NCBI GenBank assembly: GCA_016212745.1
Contig: JACRDX010000059.1
Coordinates: 1 to 15,435 of the forward strand
DNA: 15,435 nt
Origin: Candidatus Falkowiibacteriota bacterium
GTDB taxonomy: Bacteria > Patescibacteriota > Patescibacteriia > UBA11705 > JACRDX01
Direction of reading: 5' to 3'
In this document: positions 5,560-12,738 of the stretch, piece by piece
How positions within the stretch are numbered: position 1 is the stretch's first letter
Layout of the letters: each line of letters begins with the position of its first letter
Notes under the pieces: generated by a model
Told to the model about the DNA's origin: nothing
Seen by the model: the letters and a program-made list of their open reading frames with translations, nothing else
Databases searched by the model: none
Program-made: the position numbers and the translations under genes

Positions 5560-7254
5560 TCAATGCACCGCGCAGGTAATGCACGGATCAAACGCGCGGA
5601 TAAGTTTTTCGAGCTCTCGCCTCAATTCATCGGCCGAGAGTTTTTTAGTTTGATTCATCAACGCGGAAAATTCAACTTGCAATGCCGCAAGATTTATTTG
5701 CGTCGGCGGAATAATATTATAATTTGCAATCGTTAAATCCGGATTCAAAATCACTTGGTGGGTGAGTGTGCCGCGCGGCGCTTCCAACGACGCGGCGCCG
5801 CTTTGTTGTTTTGTAATTTTTTTCGGAGCTTGCGCAATTACGCGCTCCATTTCTTTACCTTCCAATTTTTCAATAAGTTTTATTGACTCTTCAAGAAAAT
5901 GTAAAACCTCAATTGCTTGCGCCAAGTTGTTGCTAAACGGATTATGAATATTAAAATTATATTGTCCAAAAAATTTGCGCGCGAGCGGATTTAATTTATC
6001 GTGCGCGAGCGCGAGACGCGCGAGCGCACCGACTTTAATCGGGCACGCATTAACAATTCCAAATTTAGTTGTTGAATTTTTATCAATAATTTCTGTAATA
6101 TTCGCAACGAATTTTGAATAATATAGCGGATATTTATTTTTTGGCGAATCAATTGTCAAAAATTCCAAGTCCGTTGAAACATCGGCGTAGTTGAATCCTC
6201 CAAAAAGCTCCGCCAAATTTACCGCCTCATCTAACACATCATAAATTTTTTCCTTAATCTCTGACAACTCGCCTATTTCAGGCGGTTTGATAAAACCAGC
6301 CAACCCGGTATTTGTTGGAAACGCGTCAGAGCCAGCGACAACCCTTAAAACATTGTCTGCCAATCTTTTTAAATTCAGCATCAAATGAAATTCAGCCGGA
6401 TATTTTGTTGATAATTCAATTGAACCTTTTAATCCAGCGTAATCTGGCAATACCAAAAAGAACAAATGCATCAAATGACTTTTAATCATCTGTCCGCACA
6501 TCAAAAGCTCGCGCAGCAAAATCACTTCGCTTGTGATTTTGATTTTTAGCGCGTTTTCTATCGCAGCCCATGAGCAAAGATTGTGCGAAATCGGACAAAT
6601 TCCGCAAACGCGCGAGTTTATAAATGGCGCTTGGATATAAGTTTTTCCAACAAGCAACTGCTCAACCAATCGTTCACTTTCTTCAACCTTAAAACTTGCA
6701 ACTCGCTCTTTCAAATCAACCCGTAATGTTCCATGTCCTTCTATTTTAGCGGTATAGTCCGGCGGAGCAATATTAATTTTTGGAGAATCAACAACTGTGC
6801 CTTTTATTTTTTGCAAAAACGTTTTGAACGTTTCAATGTCTGGCGGACAACCCTGAATTTTCTCATCAACTTTGATAAATTTTTCAATTGGTTCTAAAAA
6901 TTCTGATTTTATTTTATAATCATCTCCGTAAATGTTTTTTGCTGCGGCCTCGCGTTGCTCGGCCGACAACCCGTAAAAAACATTTCCTGTAATTGCGCAC
7001 GCGCCAAGCGCCACCACGATTTTTGAAGTCGCACGAATTTTTTTCAACAGTTCAACGTGAGCAGATGTCGTTGCTGCGCCTTCAACAAACGCAACATCAA
7101 AATCTGCCATTTCCGGCTCTTGAAGCAATCGCCAGTTTGTAATTTCAAAATCCTGAAACAAATCTGCCAAAGATTCATCCAAAGAAAGCAAATGAAATTC
7201 GCAGCCTTGACAGCCAGTCAAATCAAACATTGCGATTTTGGGTTTATTTGTCAT
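5560..7254 (-). CDS. Fused [NiFe]-hydrogenase: small subunit joined to large subunit, group 3-like
   Basis: A single 564-residue chain. Residues 1-150 form a small (HoxY/MvhG/delta-type) subunit with the four cysteines for the proximal [4Fe-4S] cluster: C15 and C18 in TGCQGC, C86 in GACAITG, C136 in GCPP. After a linker of about 20 residues, a large subunit begins with KIEGHG (the conserved RIEGH element). It carries the L1 motif RVCGICPISH (C217, C220, H224) and ends with the L2 motif DPCITCAVH (C558, C561, H564). All four NiFe-binding cysteines are present, so an active H2 enzyme is likely. The stop follows H564 directly: the C-terminal propeptide normally cleaved after this His is absent. 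No signal peptide, so cytoplasmic. No diaphorase or electron-transfer subunit is seen nearby. The start overlaps yidD by 11 bp. Confidence 0.93.
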   Translation of the reverse strand: MTNKPKIAMFDLTGCQGCEFHLLSLDESLADLFQDFEITNWRLLQEPEMADFDVAFVEGAATTSAHVELLKKIRATSKIVVALGACAITGNVFYGLSAEQREAAAKNIYGDDYKIKSEFLEPIEKFIKVDEKIQGCPPDIETFKTFLQKIKGTVVDSPKINIAPPDYTAKIEGHGTLRVDLKERVASFKVEESERLVEQLLVGKTYIQAPFINSRVCGICPISHNLCSWAAIENALKIKITSEVILLRELLMCGQMIKSHLMHLFFLVLPDYAGLKGSIELSTKYPAEFHLMLNLKRLADNVLRVVAGSDAFPTNTGLAGFIKPPEIGELSEIKEKIYDVLDEAVNLAELFGGFNYADVSTDLEFLTIDSPKNKYPLYYSKFVANITEIIDKNSTTKFGIVNACPIKVGALARLALAHDKLNPLARKFFGQYNFNIHNPFSNNLAQAIEVLHFLEESIKLIEKLEGKEMERVIAQAPKKITKQQSGAASLEAPRGTLTHQVILNPDLTIANYNIIPPTQINLAALQVEFSALMNQTKKLSADELRRELEKLIRAFDPCITCAVH

Positions 7255-7489
7255 AATTTATTGGGTCTTCGCCGCCTTTTGAAAATGGATTGCATCGCAA
7301 AATGCGCCAAATCGCCTTGATTCCACCGCGAATCACGCCATACTTTTTTATTGTCTGATAAGCGTATTCTGAACAGGTTGGATTAAACCTGCAATAACCA
7401 AACAGAAAGCGCTTTTTAAACCAGCCATGGTCAGGCGACAATGTTTTTTGGTACAAACGAATCAGCCAAAGAACTATTTTGCGAACCAT
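7244..7489 (-). CDS. yidD: Membrane protein insertion efficiency factor YidD
   Basis: 81 residues with the full family signature: an N-terminal amphipathic or hydrophobic helix (VRKIVLWLIRLYQ), then LSPDHG, CRFNPTCSEYAYQTIKKYG, and RCNPFSKGGEDPI near the end. YidD assists insertion of inner-membrane proteins by YidC. The start lies 2 bp after the rnpA stop and the end overlaps the hydrogenase gene, so translation is probably coupled. The usual next gene, yidC, is absent here. Confidence 0.95.
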   Translation of the reverse strand: MVRKIVLWLIRLYQKTLSPDHGWFKKRFLFGYCRFNPTCSEYAYQTIKKYGVIRGGIKAIWRILRCNPFSKGGEDPINYDK

Positions 7490-7491
7490 AA

Positions 7492-7863
7492 TTAAATTTT
7501 ATTTGGTTTTAAAACGCGCATCTTTGTCAAAAAATCCAAACACTGTTTTTCAACTTCAACAAATTCCAATTTTGCAGATGGCTTTGCTGCGACAACCAAA
7601 AAATCATAACCAACATCAACATTGTTTAATTGTTTATGGAAAATCGCGCGCAAGTGTCGTTTAACTTTATTTCGGACGCTTGCGCGATTATCAACTTTTG
7701 TGCCAACAATAAAACCAAAACGGTTCACTTTTGTTTTATTCGGCAAAATTTTAAAAACAAAAGCATCAGTAGAAAAACTTTGACCGCCAGCTTGTTTAAA
7801 TTTGGCGCCAAAAAGAGCATCAAATTCCAAGGTTTTCGTTATTCTGTTCTTTTTTGGTAACAT
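7492..7863 (-). CDS. rnpA: Ribonuclease P protein component
   Basis: 123 residues, normal for the family. The protein subunit binds RNase P RNA and helps remove 5' leaders from pre-tRNA. The diagnostic RNR motif appears in RASVRNKVKRHLR, and the N-terminal KKNRITKTLEFDALF matches the usual start. The gene lies in the rpmH-rnpA-yidD order found near bacterial origins. A hairpin with a T-tract and a separate near-consensus promoter lie between rpmH and this gene, and the predicted start site is only about two bases before the ATG, so it is probably translated from a leaderless mRNA. Confidence 0.97.
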   Translation of the reverse strand: MLPKKNRITKTLEFDALFGAKFKQAGGQSFSTDAFVFKILPNKTKVNRFGFIVGTKVDNRASVRNKVKRHLRAIFHKQLNNVDVGYDFLVVAAKPSAKLEFVEVEKQCLDFLTKMRVLKPNKI

Positions 7864-7871
7864 ATAAATCT

Positions 7872-7899
7872 ATTATAACCCAAAAGTTCTCGTTGACAA
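7872..7899 (-). promoter_or_regulatory. Promoter of rnpA-yidD-hydrogenase
   Basis: On the minus strand, TTGTCA (7894-7899), a 16-bp spacer and a perfect TATAAT (7872-7877). The start site is expected near 7865, against an ATG at 7861-7863. The -35 element overlaps the T-tract of the preceding terminator. Confidence 0.7.
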
Positions 7900-7923
7900 A
7901 GAAAAGCGTCCGTAATCGGACGC
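7898..7923 (-). terminator. Intrinsic terminator or attenuator after rpmH
   Basis: Perfect 7-bp stem GCGTCCG/CGGACGC with a 4-base loop, followed on the minus strand by TTTTCTTTGT. It would end most rpmH transcripts and let rnpA be driven by its own promoter. Confidence 0.75.
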
Positions 7924-7944
7924 CCGTCTCATTTTAGATGCAAA

Positions 7945-8091
7945 TTATTTGCTGGAAACCGTAAGACGCTTTCTGCCTTTTGCTTTGCGACGTTTTAACA
8001 CGTTTCGCCCGTCCTTGGTCCGCATTCTTTTTCTAAACCCATGAACCTTAGCTCTTCGTCTTTTTTTCGGTTGATATGTTCCTTTGTCCAT
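7945..8091 (-). CDS. rpmH: 50S ribosomal protein L34
   Basis: A 48-residue basic protein starting MDKGTYQPKKRRRAKVHG, then FRKRMRTKDGRNVLKRRKAKGRKRLTVSSK in meaning if read as consecutive segments; this is the classical L34 pattern (TYQP, HGFRxRMxTxxGR, VLxxRRxKGRxxLT). It is part of the large ribosomal subunit. It runs leftward, divergent from dnaA, as is usual at bacterial origins. The stop is TAA at 7945-7947 and a terminator hairpin follows. Confidence 0.97.
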   Translation of the reverse strand: MDKGTYQPKKRRRAKVHGFRKRMRTKDGRNVLKRRKAKGRKRLTVSSK

Positions 8092-8208
8092 AGCTAATAG
8101 TCGGTTTCGGTTATAGGTAGCGGTATCGATGTGCGTTTCGATAGTCGTTTGACGTCTAACGAAACGAGCCTCGAAACCTTTAACCGTTATCCCAGTTAAT
8201 AATAAAGT
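8092..8208 (-). promoter_or_regulatory. Structured leader of rpmH (about 117 nt)
   Basis: The predicted start near 8208 gives a long untranslated leader. It contains two nested perfect 7-bp stems: GGTTTCG/CGAAACC between 8172-8178 and 8103-8109 (outer) and CGTTTCG/CGAAACG between 8160-8166 and 8134-8140 (inner). A regulatory leader, for example L34 feedback, is possible; no known family is recognised. Confidence 0.5.
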
Positions 8209-8214
8209 TTTTAA

Positions 8215-8243
8215 ATTATAGCTAAATATTATTGAAAAAGCAA
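8215..8243 (-). promoter_or_regulatory. Promoter of rpmH
   Basis: Minus strand TTGCTT (8238-8243), 17-bp spacer, perfect TATAAT (8215-8220). Confidence 0.65.
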
Positions 8244-8250
8244 ATTAATT

Positions 8251-8279
8251 TTGACATCTTTTTTTTGCTAGCATATACT
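8251..8279 (+). promoter_or_regulatory. Main dnaA promoter
   Basis: Consensus TTGACA (8251-8256), 17-bp spacer, TATACT (8274-8279). DnaA boxes lie on the expected start site (8280-8299), which fits autoregulation. A second possible start element is the extended -10 TGG-TAAAAT at 8354-8359. Confidence 0.75.
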
Positions 8280-8299
8280 TTATCAACAACATATCCACA
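8280..8299 (+). promoter_or_regulatory. DnaA boxes at the dnaA promoter
   Basis: TTATCAACA (8280-8288) and ATATCCACA (8291-8299), each one mismatch from TTATCCACA, directly downstream of the -10 element. The rest of 8300-8391 holds only the dnaA leader. Confidence 0.6.
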
Positions 8300-8391
8300 C
8301 TTTATTAACTTTCATGATTTTTTCGCATTATTCATCCAGAATTTCTTTCGTGGTAAAATACTCTTGATAAACAAAAATAGTTTGCACTTGC

Positions 8392-9774
8392 ATGGAAGAC
8401 AAAAACAAACAACTTTGGGATTCAACCCTTGCGGAACTGGAATTGGTGCTTACAAAACCAGTGTTTTCCACATGGTTTAAAGATACTTTTATTGTTGAAA
8501 ATAATGATGGCCGCGTCACTGTCGGCGTTCCAACAACTTTTGCGCAAGCTTGGCTGCAACAAAAGTACCATCATAAAATTTACCAAATACTTCAAACCAA
8601 GCTCAGTGGCATCCGTGTCAAAGAAATCAGATACTCTGTACATAATATTAAAGACTTTTATAAACAAGTTATTGAACTTAAACAAACAATCAAGCAAGAA
8701 GCTACGGCAAATGAAGCTTCTCCGTTTGATTCCATAACATTCAAACAAACTGGTTTAAACCCTCGGTACACTTTTGAAAATTTTGTCACAGGAAAAAACA
8801 ATGAACTGGCAACTGCCGCGGCAAAAGCCGTGGCAGACAATCCGGGTCATACTTATAACCCTTTGTTCCTTTATGGCGGCGTTGGCTTGGGCAAAACCCA
8901 CCTAATGCAAGCAATTGGAAATAAAGTTCTATCTAAATTCCCAAATAAAAAAATCAAATACACCACTTGTGAGCAATTTACAAATCACTTTATTGGCAGC
9001 ATACAAGGTGGCAAAATGGCCGAATTTACCAGAACATACAGAACCCCCGATGTTTTGATGGTTGATGACATTCAATTTTTATCTGGAAAAGAAGGAACGC
9101 AAGACGCATTTTTCCACACTTTCAACGAACTTTATCAAAACGACCGACAGCTTATTATTACTTCTGACCGGCCGCCAAAAGCATTGGCAATTCTTGAAGA
9201 CCGTTTGCTCACGCGTTTTGAATGGGGTATGATTGCTGACATTTCACAGCCAGACATGGAAACAAGAATCGCTATTTTAGAAGCAAAATGTCGAGAAAAG
9301 AACTTTAATCTGGATAGAGAGATTATTCATTACATCACCCTGAATATACAAAACAACATCCGCGAACTTGAAGGTGCGCTAAATAAAATTATTGCGTATC
9401 ACCAACTTAACAAACAACCAATTAGTTTGGATTCAATTAAATCTATTCTTTTTTCATTGTCAGTTTCTGGCAAACAAACAAGCTCGCTAACTCCGCGTAA
9501 AATCATTGAAGCTATTTGCGGATTTTACGAACTTGCTGTTGAGGAAATAATCGGCCCAAGCAGAGAAAAACGACTCGCTTATCCGCGTCAAATCATAATG
9601 TATATTTTGCGCGACGAATTGCAAGCATCGTATCCTACAATCGGGCAAGAGCTTGGCAATCGCGACCACACAACCGCTATTCACGCTTTTAATAAAATAC
9701 AACGCGAACTTGACGCAAATGAGAAATTAAGGCAAGAAATTAATTTACTTAAACAAAAAATCTACACTGTTTAA
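8392..9774 (+). CDS. dnaA: Chromosomal replication initiator protein DnaA
   Basis: 460 residues, normal length. DnaA binds boxes at oriC, forms an ATP-dependent filament and opens the duplex. Domain I (about 1-85, LWxxxLxxLExxLxxPxFxTWF pattern) is followed by a short linker. The AAA+ domain has Walker A GGVGLGKTH (162-170) and Walker B VDDIQFL (224-230). The C-terminal helix-turn-helix carries the DnaA signature NRDHTTAIHAF. The ATG at 8392 has no clear Shine-Dalgarno but begins the expected domain I. It is followed by an oriC-like spacer and dnaN. Confidence 0.98.
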   Translation: MEDKNKQLWDSTLAELELVLTKPVFSTWFKDTFIVENNDGRVTVGVPTTFAQAWLQQKYHHKIYQILQTKLSGIRVKEIRYSVHNIKDFYKQVIELKQTIKQEATANEASPFDSITFKQTGLNPRYTFENFVTGKNNELATAAAKAVADNPGHTYNPLFLYGGVGLGKTHLMQAIGNKVLSKFPNKKIKYTTCEQFTNHFIGSIQGGKMAEFTRTYRTPDVLMVDDIQFLSGKEGTQDAFFHTFNELYQNDRQLIITSDRPPKALAILEDRLLTRFEWGMIADISQPDMETRIAILEAKCREKNFNLDREIIHYITLNIQNNIRELEGALNKIIAYHQLNKQPISLDSIKSILFSLSVSGKQTSSLTPRKIIEAICGFYELAVEEIIGPSREKRLAYPRQIIMYILRDELQASYPTIGQELGNRDHTTAIHAFNKIQRELDANEKLRQEINLLKQKIYTV

Positions 9775-10058
9775 CGTAAATTAATAATACCTGTGCATAA
9801 CATCTGGATAACTATACTTAAAAAAGTGCATAAACCGGTTAATAACTAAACCGTAAAAGTGCACAACTTTACAAAAGTTTTTTCAATGTCCAGCTTTGCA
9901 AGTTATCCACAAATTTGTCCCGTAAAGATCGGTTCTTTCACACACCTTTACGCACAGGTTTTCAACGCAAATTAACGTTAAAATTAGACTTATTAACTCT
10001 ATCCACACCCCTTATTATTGTTATTATCTTTATATATATTCTTACTAAATAAAACAAT
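9775..10058. other. Probable origin of replication (oriC) between dnaA and dnaN
   Basis: A 284-bp spacer without coding sequence. DnaA-box-like sites: TGTGCATAA (9792-9800), TCTGGATAA (9803-9811), AGTGCATAA (9825-9833), perfect TTATCCACA (9903-9911) and CTATCCACA (9999-10007). The last is followed by an AT-only-like tract (10011-10058, TTATTATTGTTATTATC and TATATATATT), a good unwinding element. The dnaN promoter must also lie here, perhaps with TATATT at 10035-10040, but no -35 stands out. Confidence 0.75.
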
Positions 10059-11183
10059 ATGAAATTCGTCTGCACACAAGAAAACTTAAATGGAGGGTTG
10101 TCTGTTGTAGGACATTTATCTACAAAGAATATTAATTTGCCAATACTTAACAACATCTTAATGGAAGTAAAAGAGGATTATATCAAACTCTCTACAACTA
10201 ACTTAGAAATTGCGATTACGTGCATTGTGCGAGGTAAAGTTGATAAACTTGGTAAATTTACAGTTGATTCCAAGTTATTGGCAGATTATGTGGCTTTATT
10301 GCCGCGAGAAAATGTTGAAATTTCGCTTGTTGAAAATGACTTTTTGAAAGTTGATTGCAAAAATTTCCATACTAAGGTCAAAGGCATTGTAGCTGAAGAT
10401 TTTCCGATAATTCCTGAAATTTCAAAAGAAAATTTCATTAAGGTAAATTTAGCGGACTTGCGTAATGCGCTTAGCCAAACCGCATTTGCTATTTCATCGT
10501 CTGAAACAAGGCAAGAATTGTCCGGAGTATTATTTAAGTTGGACGGTGTTAATTTGGTGCTAGCAGCGACCGATAGTTACAGGTTGGCTGAGAAAAAAAT
10601 AACAATCAATGAAAGCACAATCAAAGAACCTAGAAAAATTTTAGTGCCATCAAAAACAATTCAGGAACTTTTGCGCATTTTAAACGCGCAAAAAGAGGTG
10701 AATGAAAAATCAGAGCTTGTTATTTATGTAAGCGAAAATCAAATTTTATTCACTTTTGATTTAATAGAATTGGTTTCGCGTGTGATTGAAGCGCAATTTC
10801 CAGAATACGAGCAGATTATTCCGACAAGTTTTAAAACAACGACATTTGTTGATAAAGCAGAGTTGGCAAAAATAATTAAAACCAGCGCGTTGTTTGCGAA
10901 AACCGGAATTTTTGATGTTAATTTGGATTTTGTGCAAAAAACAAATGGTTTGTTGGTTTCGTCGTCAAACGCGCAAACAGGTGAGTCAATGGCAGAATTG
11001 GATGTTGAGTTCACAGGTGAAGACAATAAAATTTCTTTGAATTATCGTTATTTGTTAGATGGGTTGAATAATATTTCCGCGGATGTGGTTGAAATCTCAA
11101 TGATTGATAATAATAAACCACTTTTAGTTAAACCGCGTGACAGCAAAGATTACGTTTATATTGTTATGCCGATAAGGCAATGA
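10059..11183 (+). CDS. dnaN: DNA polymerase III sliding clamp (beta subunit)
   Basis: 374 residues, usual for the clamp, which encircles DNA and tethers the polymerase. The N-terminus MKFVCTQENLNGGLSVVGHLSTKNINLPILNNILME matches domain I when read as consecutive conserved segments (L..L..V......LPIL.NIL). Later come the ATDSYRLAEKK element of domain II and the C-terminal YIVMPIRQ, the expected MPxR ending. It follows dnaA and oriC in the standard order. Stop is TGA. No Shine-Dalgarno is seen before the ATG. Confidence 0.97.
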   Translation: MKFVCTQENLNGGLSVVGHLSTKNINLPILNNILMEVKEDYIKLSTTNLEIAITCIVRGKVDKLGKFTVDSKLLADYVALLPRENVEISLVENDFLKVDCKNFHTKVKGIVAEDFPIIPEISKENFIKVNLADLRNALSQTAFAISSSETRQELSGVLFKLDGVNLVLAATDSYRLAEKKITINESTIKEPRKILVPSKTIQELLRILNAQKEVNEKSELVIYVSENQILFTFDLIELVSRVIEAQFPEYEQIIPTSFKTTTFVDKAELAKIIKTSALFAKTGIFDVNLDFVQKTNGLLVSSSNAQTGESMAELDVEFTGEDNKISLNYRYLLDGLNNISADVVEISMIDNNKPLLVKPRDSKDYVYIVMPIRQ

Positions 11184-11184
11184 A

Positions 11185-11213
11185 TTGACTTTGTTTCAAC
11201 TGCCGTTTATAAT
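11185..11213 (+). promoter_or_regulatory. Promoter of the tRNA-Gly and tRNA-Leu genes
   Basis: TTGACT (11185-11190), 17-bp spacer, perfect TATAAT (11208-11213), starting two bases after the dnaN stop. Confidence 0.75.
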
Positions 11214-11238
11214 GTTTTTTGAAACATCCAAAAAATAT

Positions 11239-11311
11239 GCGGGAGTAGCTTAGTTGGCAGAGCGCAACCTTGCCAAGGTTGAGGTCGCGGGTTCGAGACC
11301 CGTCTCCCGCT
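11239..11311 (+). tRNA. tRNA-Gly (anticodon GCC)
   Basis: Acceptor GCGGGAG with CTCCCGC, anticodon stem CAACC/GGTTG around TTGCCAA, T arm GCGGG-TTCGAGA-CCCGT. Discriminator T, CCA not encoded. A T-run follows immediately. Confidence 0.96.
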
Positions 11312-11334
11312 TTTTTCATCTATATCTTCATTGT

Positions 11335-11419
11335 GGGCGAGTGGCGGAATTGGCAGACGCGTTGGACTTAAAATCCAATGGCTGTATAAGCCGTGAGGGT
11401 TCGATCCCCTCCTCGCCCA
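11335..11419 (+). tRNA. tRNA-Leu (anticodon TAA)
   Basis: 85 bases with the long variable arm of class II tRNAs. Acceptor GGGCGAG with CTCGCCC, anticodon stem TTGGA/TCCAA around CTTAAAA, discriminator A, CCA not encoded. It lies 23 bp after tRNA-Gly and probably shares its transcript. Confidence 0.96.
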
Positions 11420-11434
11420 TTTTTTAATTGAATA

Positions 11435-11463
11435 AAAGAGCCCCGCCGCAGGCGGGGCTCTTT
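11435..11463. terminator. Bidirectional intrinsic terminator
   Basis: A 13-bp perfect stem (AAAGAGCCCCGCC with GGCGGGGCTCTTT) and a GCA loop, with T-rich sequence on both strands. It ends the rightward tRNA transcript and the leftward gene at 11470-12663. Confidence 0.9.
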
Positions 11464-11469
11464 GTAAAG

Positions 11470-12663
11470 TTATTCTTCCTTTTTCATTTGTAATTCCTCT
11501 TTTGGCTCTTGGCTTAATTTTTCACTTACGAGATTTTCTAGTTGCTCCAATTTGGTACGTGTTTTGTCATCAAGCGTGCCAGATGTTTTTATGTATTTTT
11601 GCATTATTTTCATCAATTCCGCGCGAATATCATTCAATATTTGATTCGCATCTCTAAAATCTCCGCCGTTTGCGCTTTCAATTACATCAGCTAAAAGTTC
11701 GTCAATGATTTGTTTTACTTCTTTATTTTTAACAGAACGCACGCGGTCTTTAATTTCTCTCATTTGGTAAAGTACGCCCATAATTTCGCCCGGATGCAAT
11801 CCGCCGTGAATCACTTCCATTGCTAATTGTGCATCTTCCATATTGCCTTGGTCATAAAAAGCTTTGGCTTCGTTGTATGCGGTTTCTGTCTCTGCCAAAT
11901 ATCCGGCAATCGCAGTCATGTCTAACCCCAGTTTTGTAAACGCTTTTTGCGTTATTAATTTCTTTGCTTTTTTCAAATCTTTTGCGATGTTTGTTAATTC
12001 TTTTGGCAATTCAACCTTGGCTCGAATTTTATCCACTTCTTCCCATAGTCGTGCATCCCAAAATTCTTGCAAAGCGCCTCGCAGACTCGTATCTTCTGTC
12101 GGTGATTTGATATTTTTATAATGGCCAGCCAGTTGTGATAAAAAGTCATTAATCGCTGCAATGTCATCAGCGCTGTTTGGTAATTTTTTAACTTGTTTTA
12201 AAAATCTTTTTAGGTCTGCTTGCATTCGTTTTATGTCTTGCAAAGCGTTTTGCACTTCGCGTGGGTCAACAAACTCTATTTCTGTTTGTTCTTCAGCTTC
12301 TTTGTACTCTACTTTTTGGGTTTGTTCGCTGGGCGTGGCAGGTTGAGACGGTTCAACAACATTTGTTTGTTGCGCGGGTTCTGTTGTTGCTGGCAATGGT
12401 TTAACGGTTTTGGTTGGTTCAGCTTTTGCTGGTTCAGTGGTGGTTGTTGTGGTTGGTTCTACTGCTGGTGTTGCTGGTTCTGGCGTGGTTTGTGAAATTT
12501 TATAAACATGAACAATCGGAGTGTTCATGTCAATTTCATTGGCCAAAGAAAAAAGCGGCCAATCAACAAACCCGATGATTGCCAAAAGCACAACCAGAAT
12601 AACCAAAGAAAAGCGCACGCTTCTTTGGCCATGCAAGGAGACCTTTTGGATGAGTTGTTTCAT
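11470..12663 (-). CDS. Surface-anchored Pro/Thr-rich and helical protein, unknown
   Basis: 397 residues. After a basic N-terminus there is one hydrophobic segment at about 18-41, giving a membrane anchor or uncleaved signal. Residues about 56-115 form a low-complexity linker rich in Pro, Thr, Ala and Glu, with repeated TTTTTTEPA and PATTEPA-type units. The remaining 260 residues are charged and helix-prone, with heptad-like segments (RMQADLKRFLKQVKKL, IAKDLKKAKKLI) and no Cys. The architecture fits an extracytoplasmic helical domain held away from the membrane by a flexible stalk. No family is recognised. Two tandem copies of TATGCTATAAT (12690-12712, minus strand) give extended -10 promoters; no Shine-Dalgarno is present. 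Confidence 0.75.
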   Translation of the reverse strand: MKQLIQKVSLHGQRSVRFSLVILVVLLAIIGFVDWPLFSLANEIDMNTPIVHVYKISQTTPEPATPAVEPTTTTTTEPAKAEPTKTVKPLPATTEPAQQTNVVEPSQPATPSEQTQKVEYKEAEEQTEIEFVDPREVQNALQDIKRMQADLKRFLKQVKKLPNSADDIAAINDFLSQLAGHYKNIKSPTEDTSLRGALQEFWDARLWEEVDKIRAKVELPKELTNIAKDLKKAKKLITQKAFTKLGLDMTAIAGYLAETETAYNEAKAFYDQGNMEDAQLAMEVIHGGLHPGEIMGVLYQMREIKDRVRSVKNKEVKQIIDELLADVIESANGGDFRDANQILNDIRAELMKIMQKYIKTSGTLDDKTRTKLEQLENLVSEKLSQEPKEELQMKKEE

Positions 12664-12689
12664 ATATTTTTATTATTTAGTCGTTTTTT

Positions 12690-12712
12690 ATTATAGCATA
12701 ATTATAGCATAA
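12690..12712 (-). promoter_or_regulatory. Tandem extended -10 elements of the surface-protein gene
   Basis: The 11-bp unit TATGCTATAAT occurs twice in direct repeat on the minus strand (TATAAT at 12690-12695 and 12701-12706). The same unit is the -10 region of the structured RNA promoter at 2211-2221. Confidence 0.6.
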
Positions 12713-12738
12713 TAGTGTATTTTATTAAAAGCAAGATG

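Noticed and set aside
12161..12712. Several plus-strand frames opposite the surface-protein gene
   Set aside because: Cys- and Trp-rich or shifted shadow translations of the Pro/Thr-rich region, without promoters or start signals.
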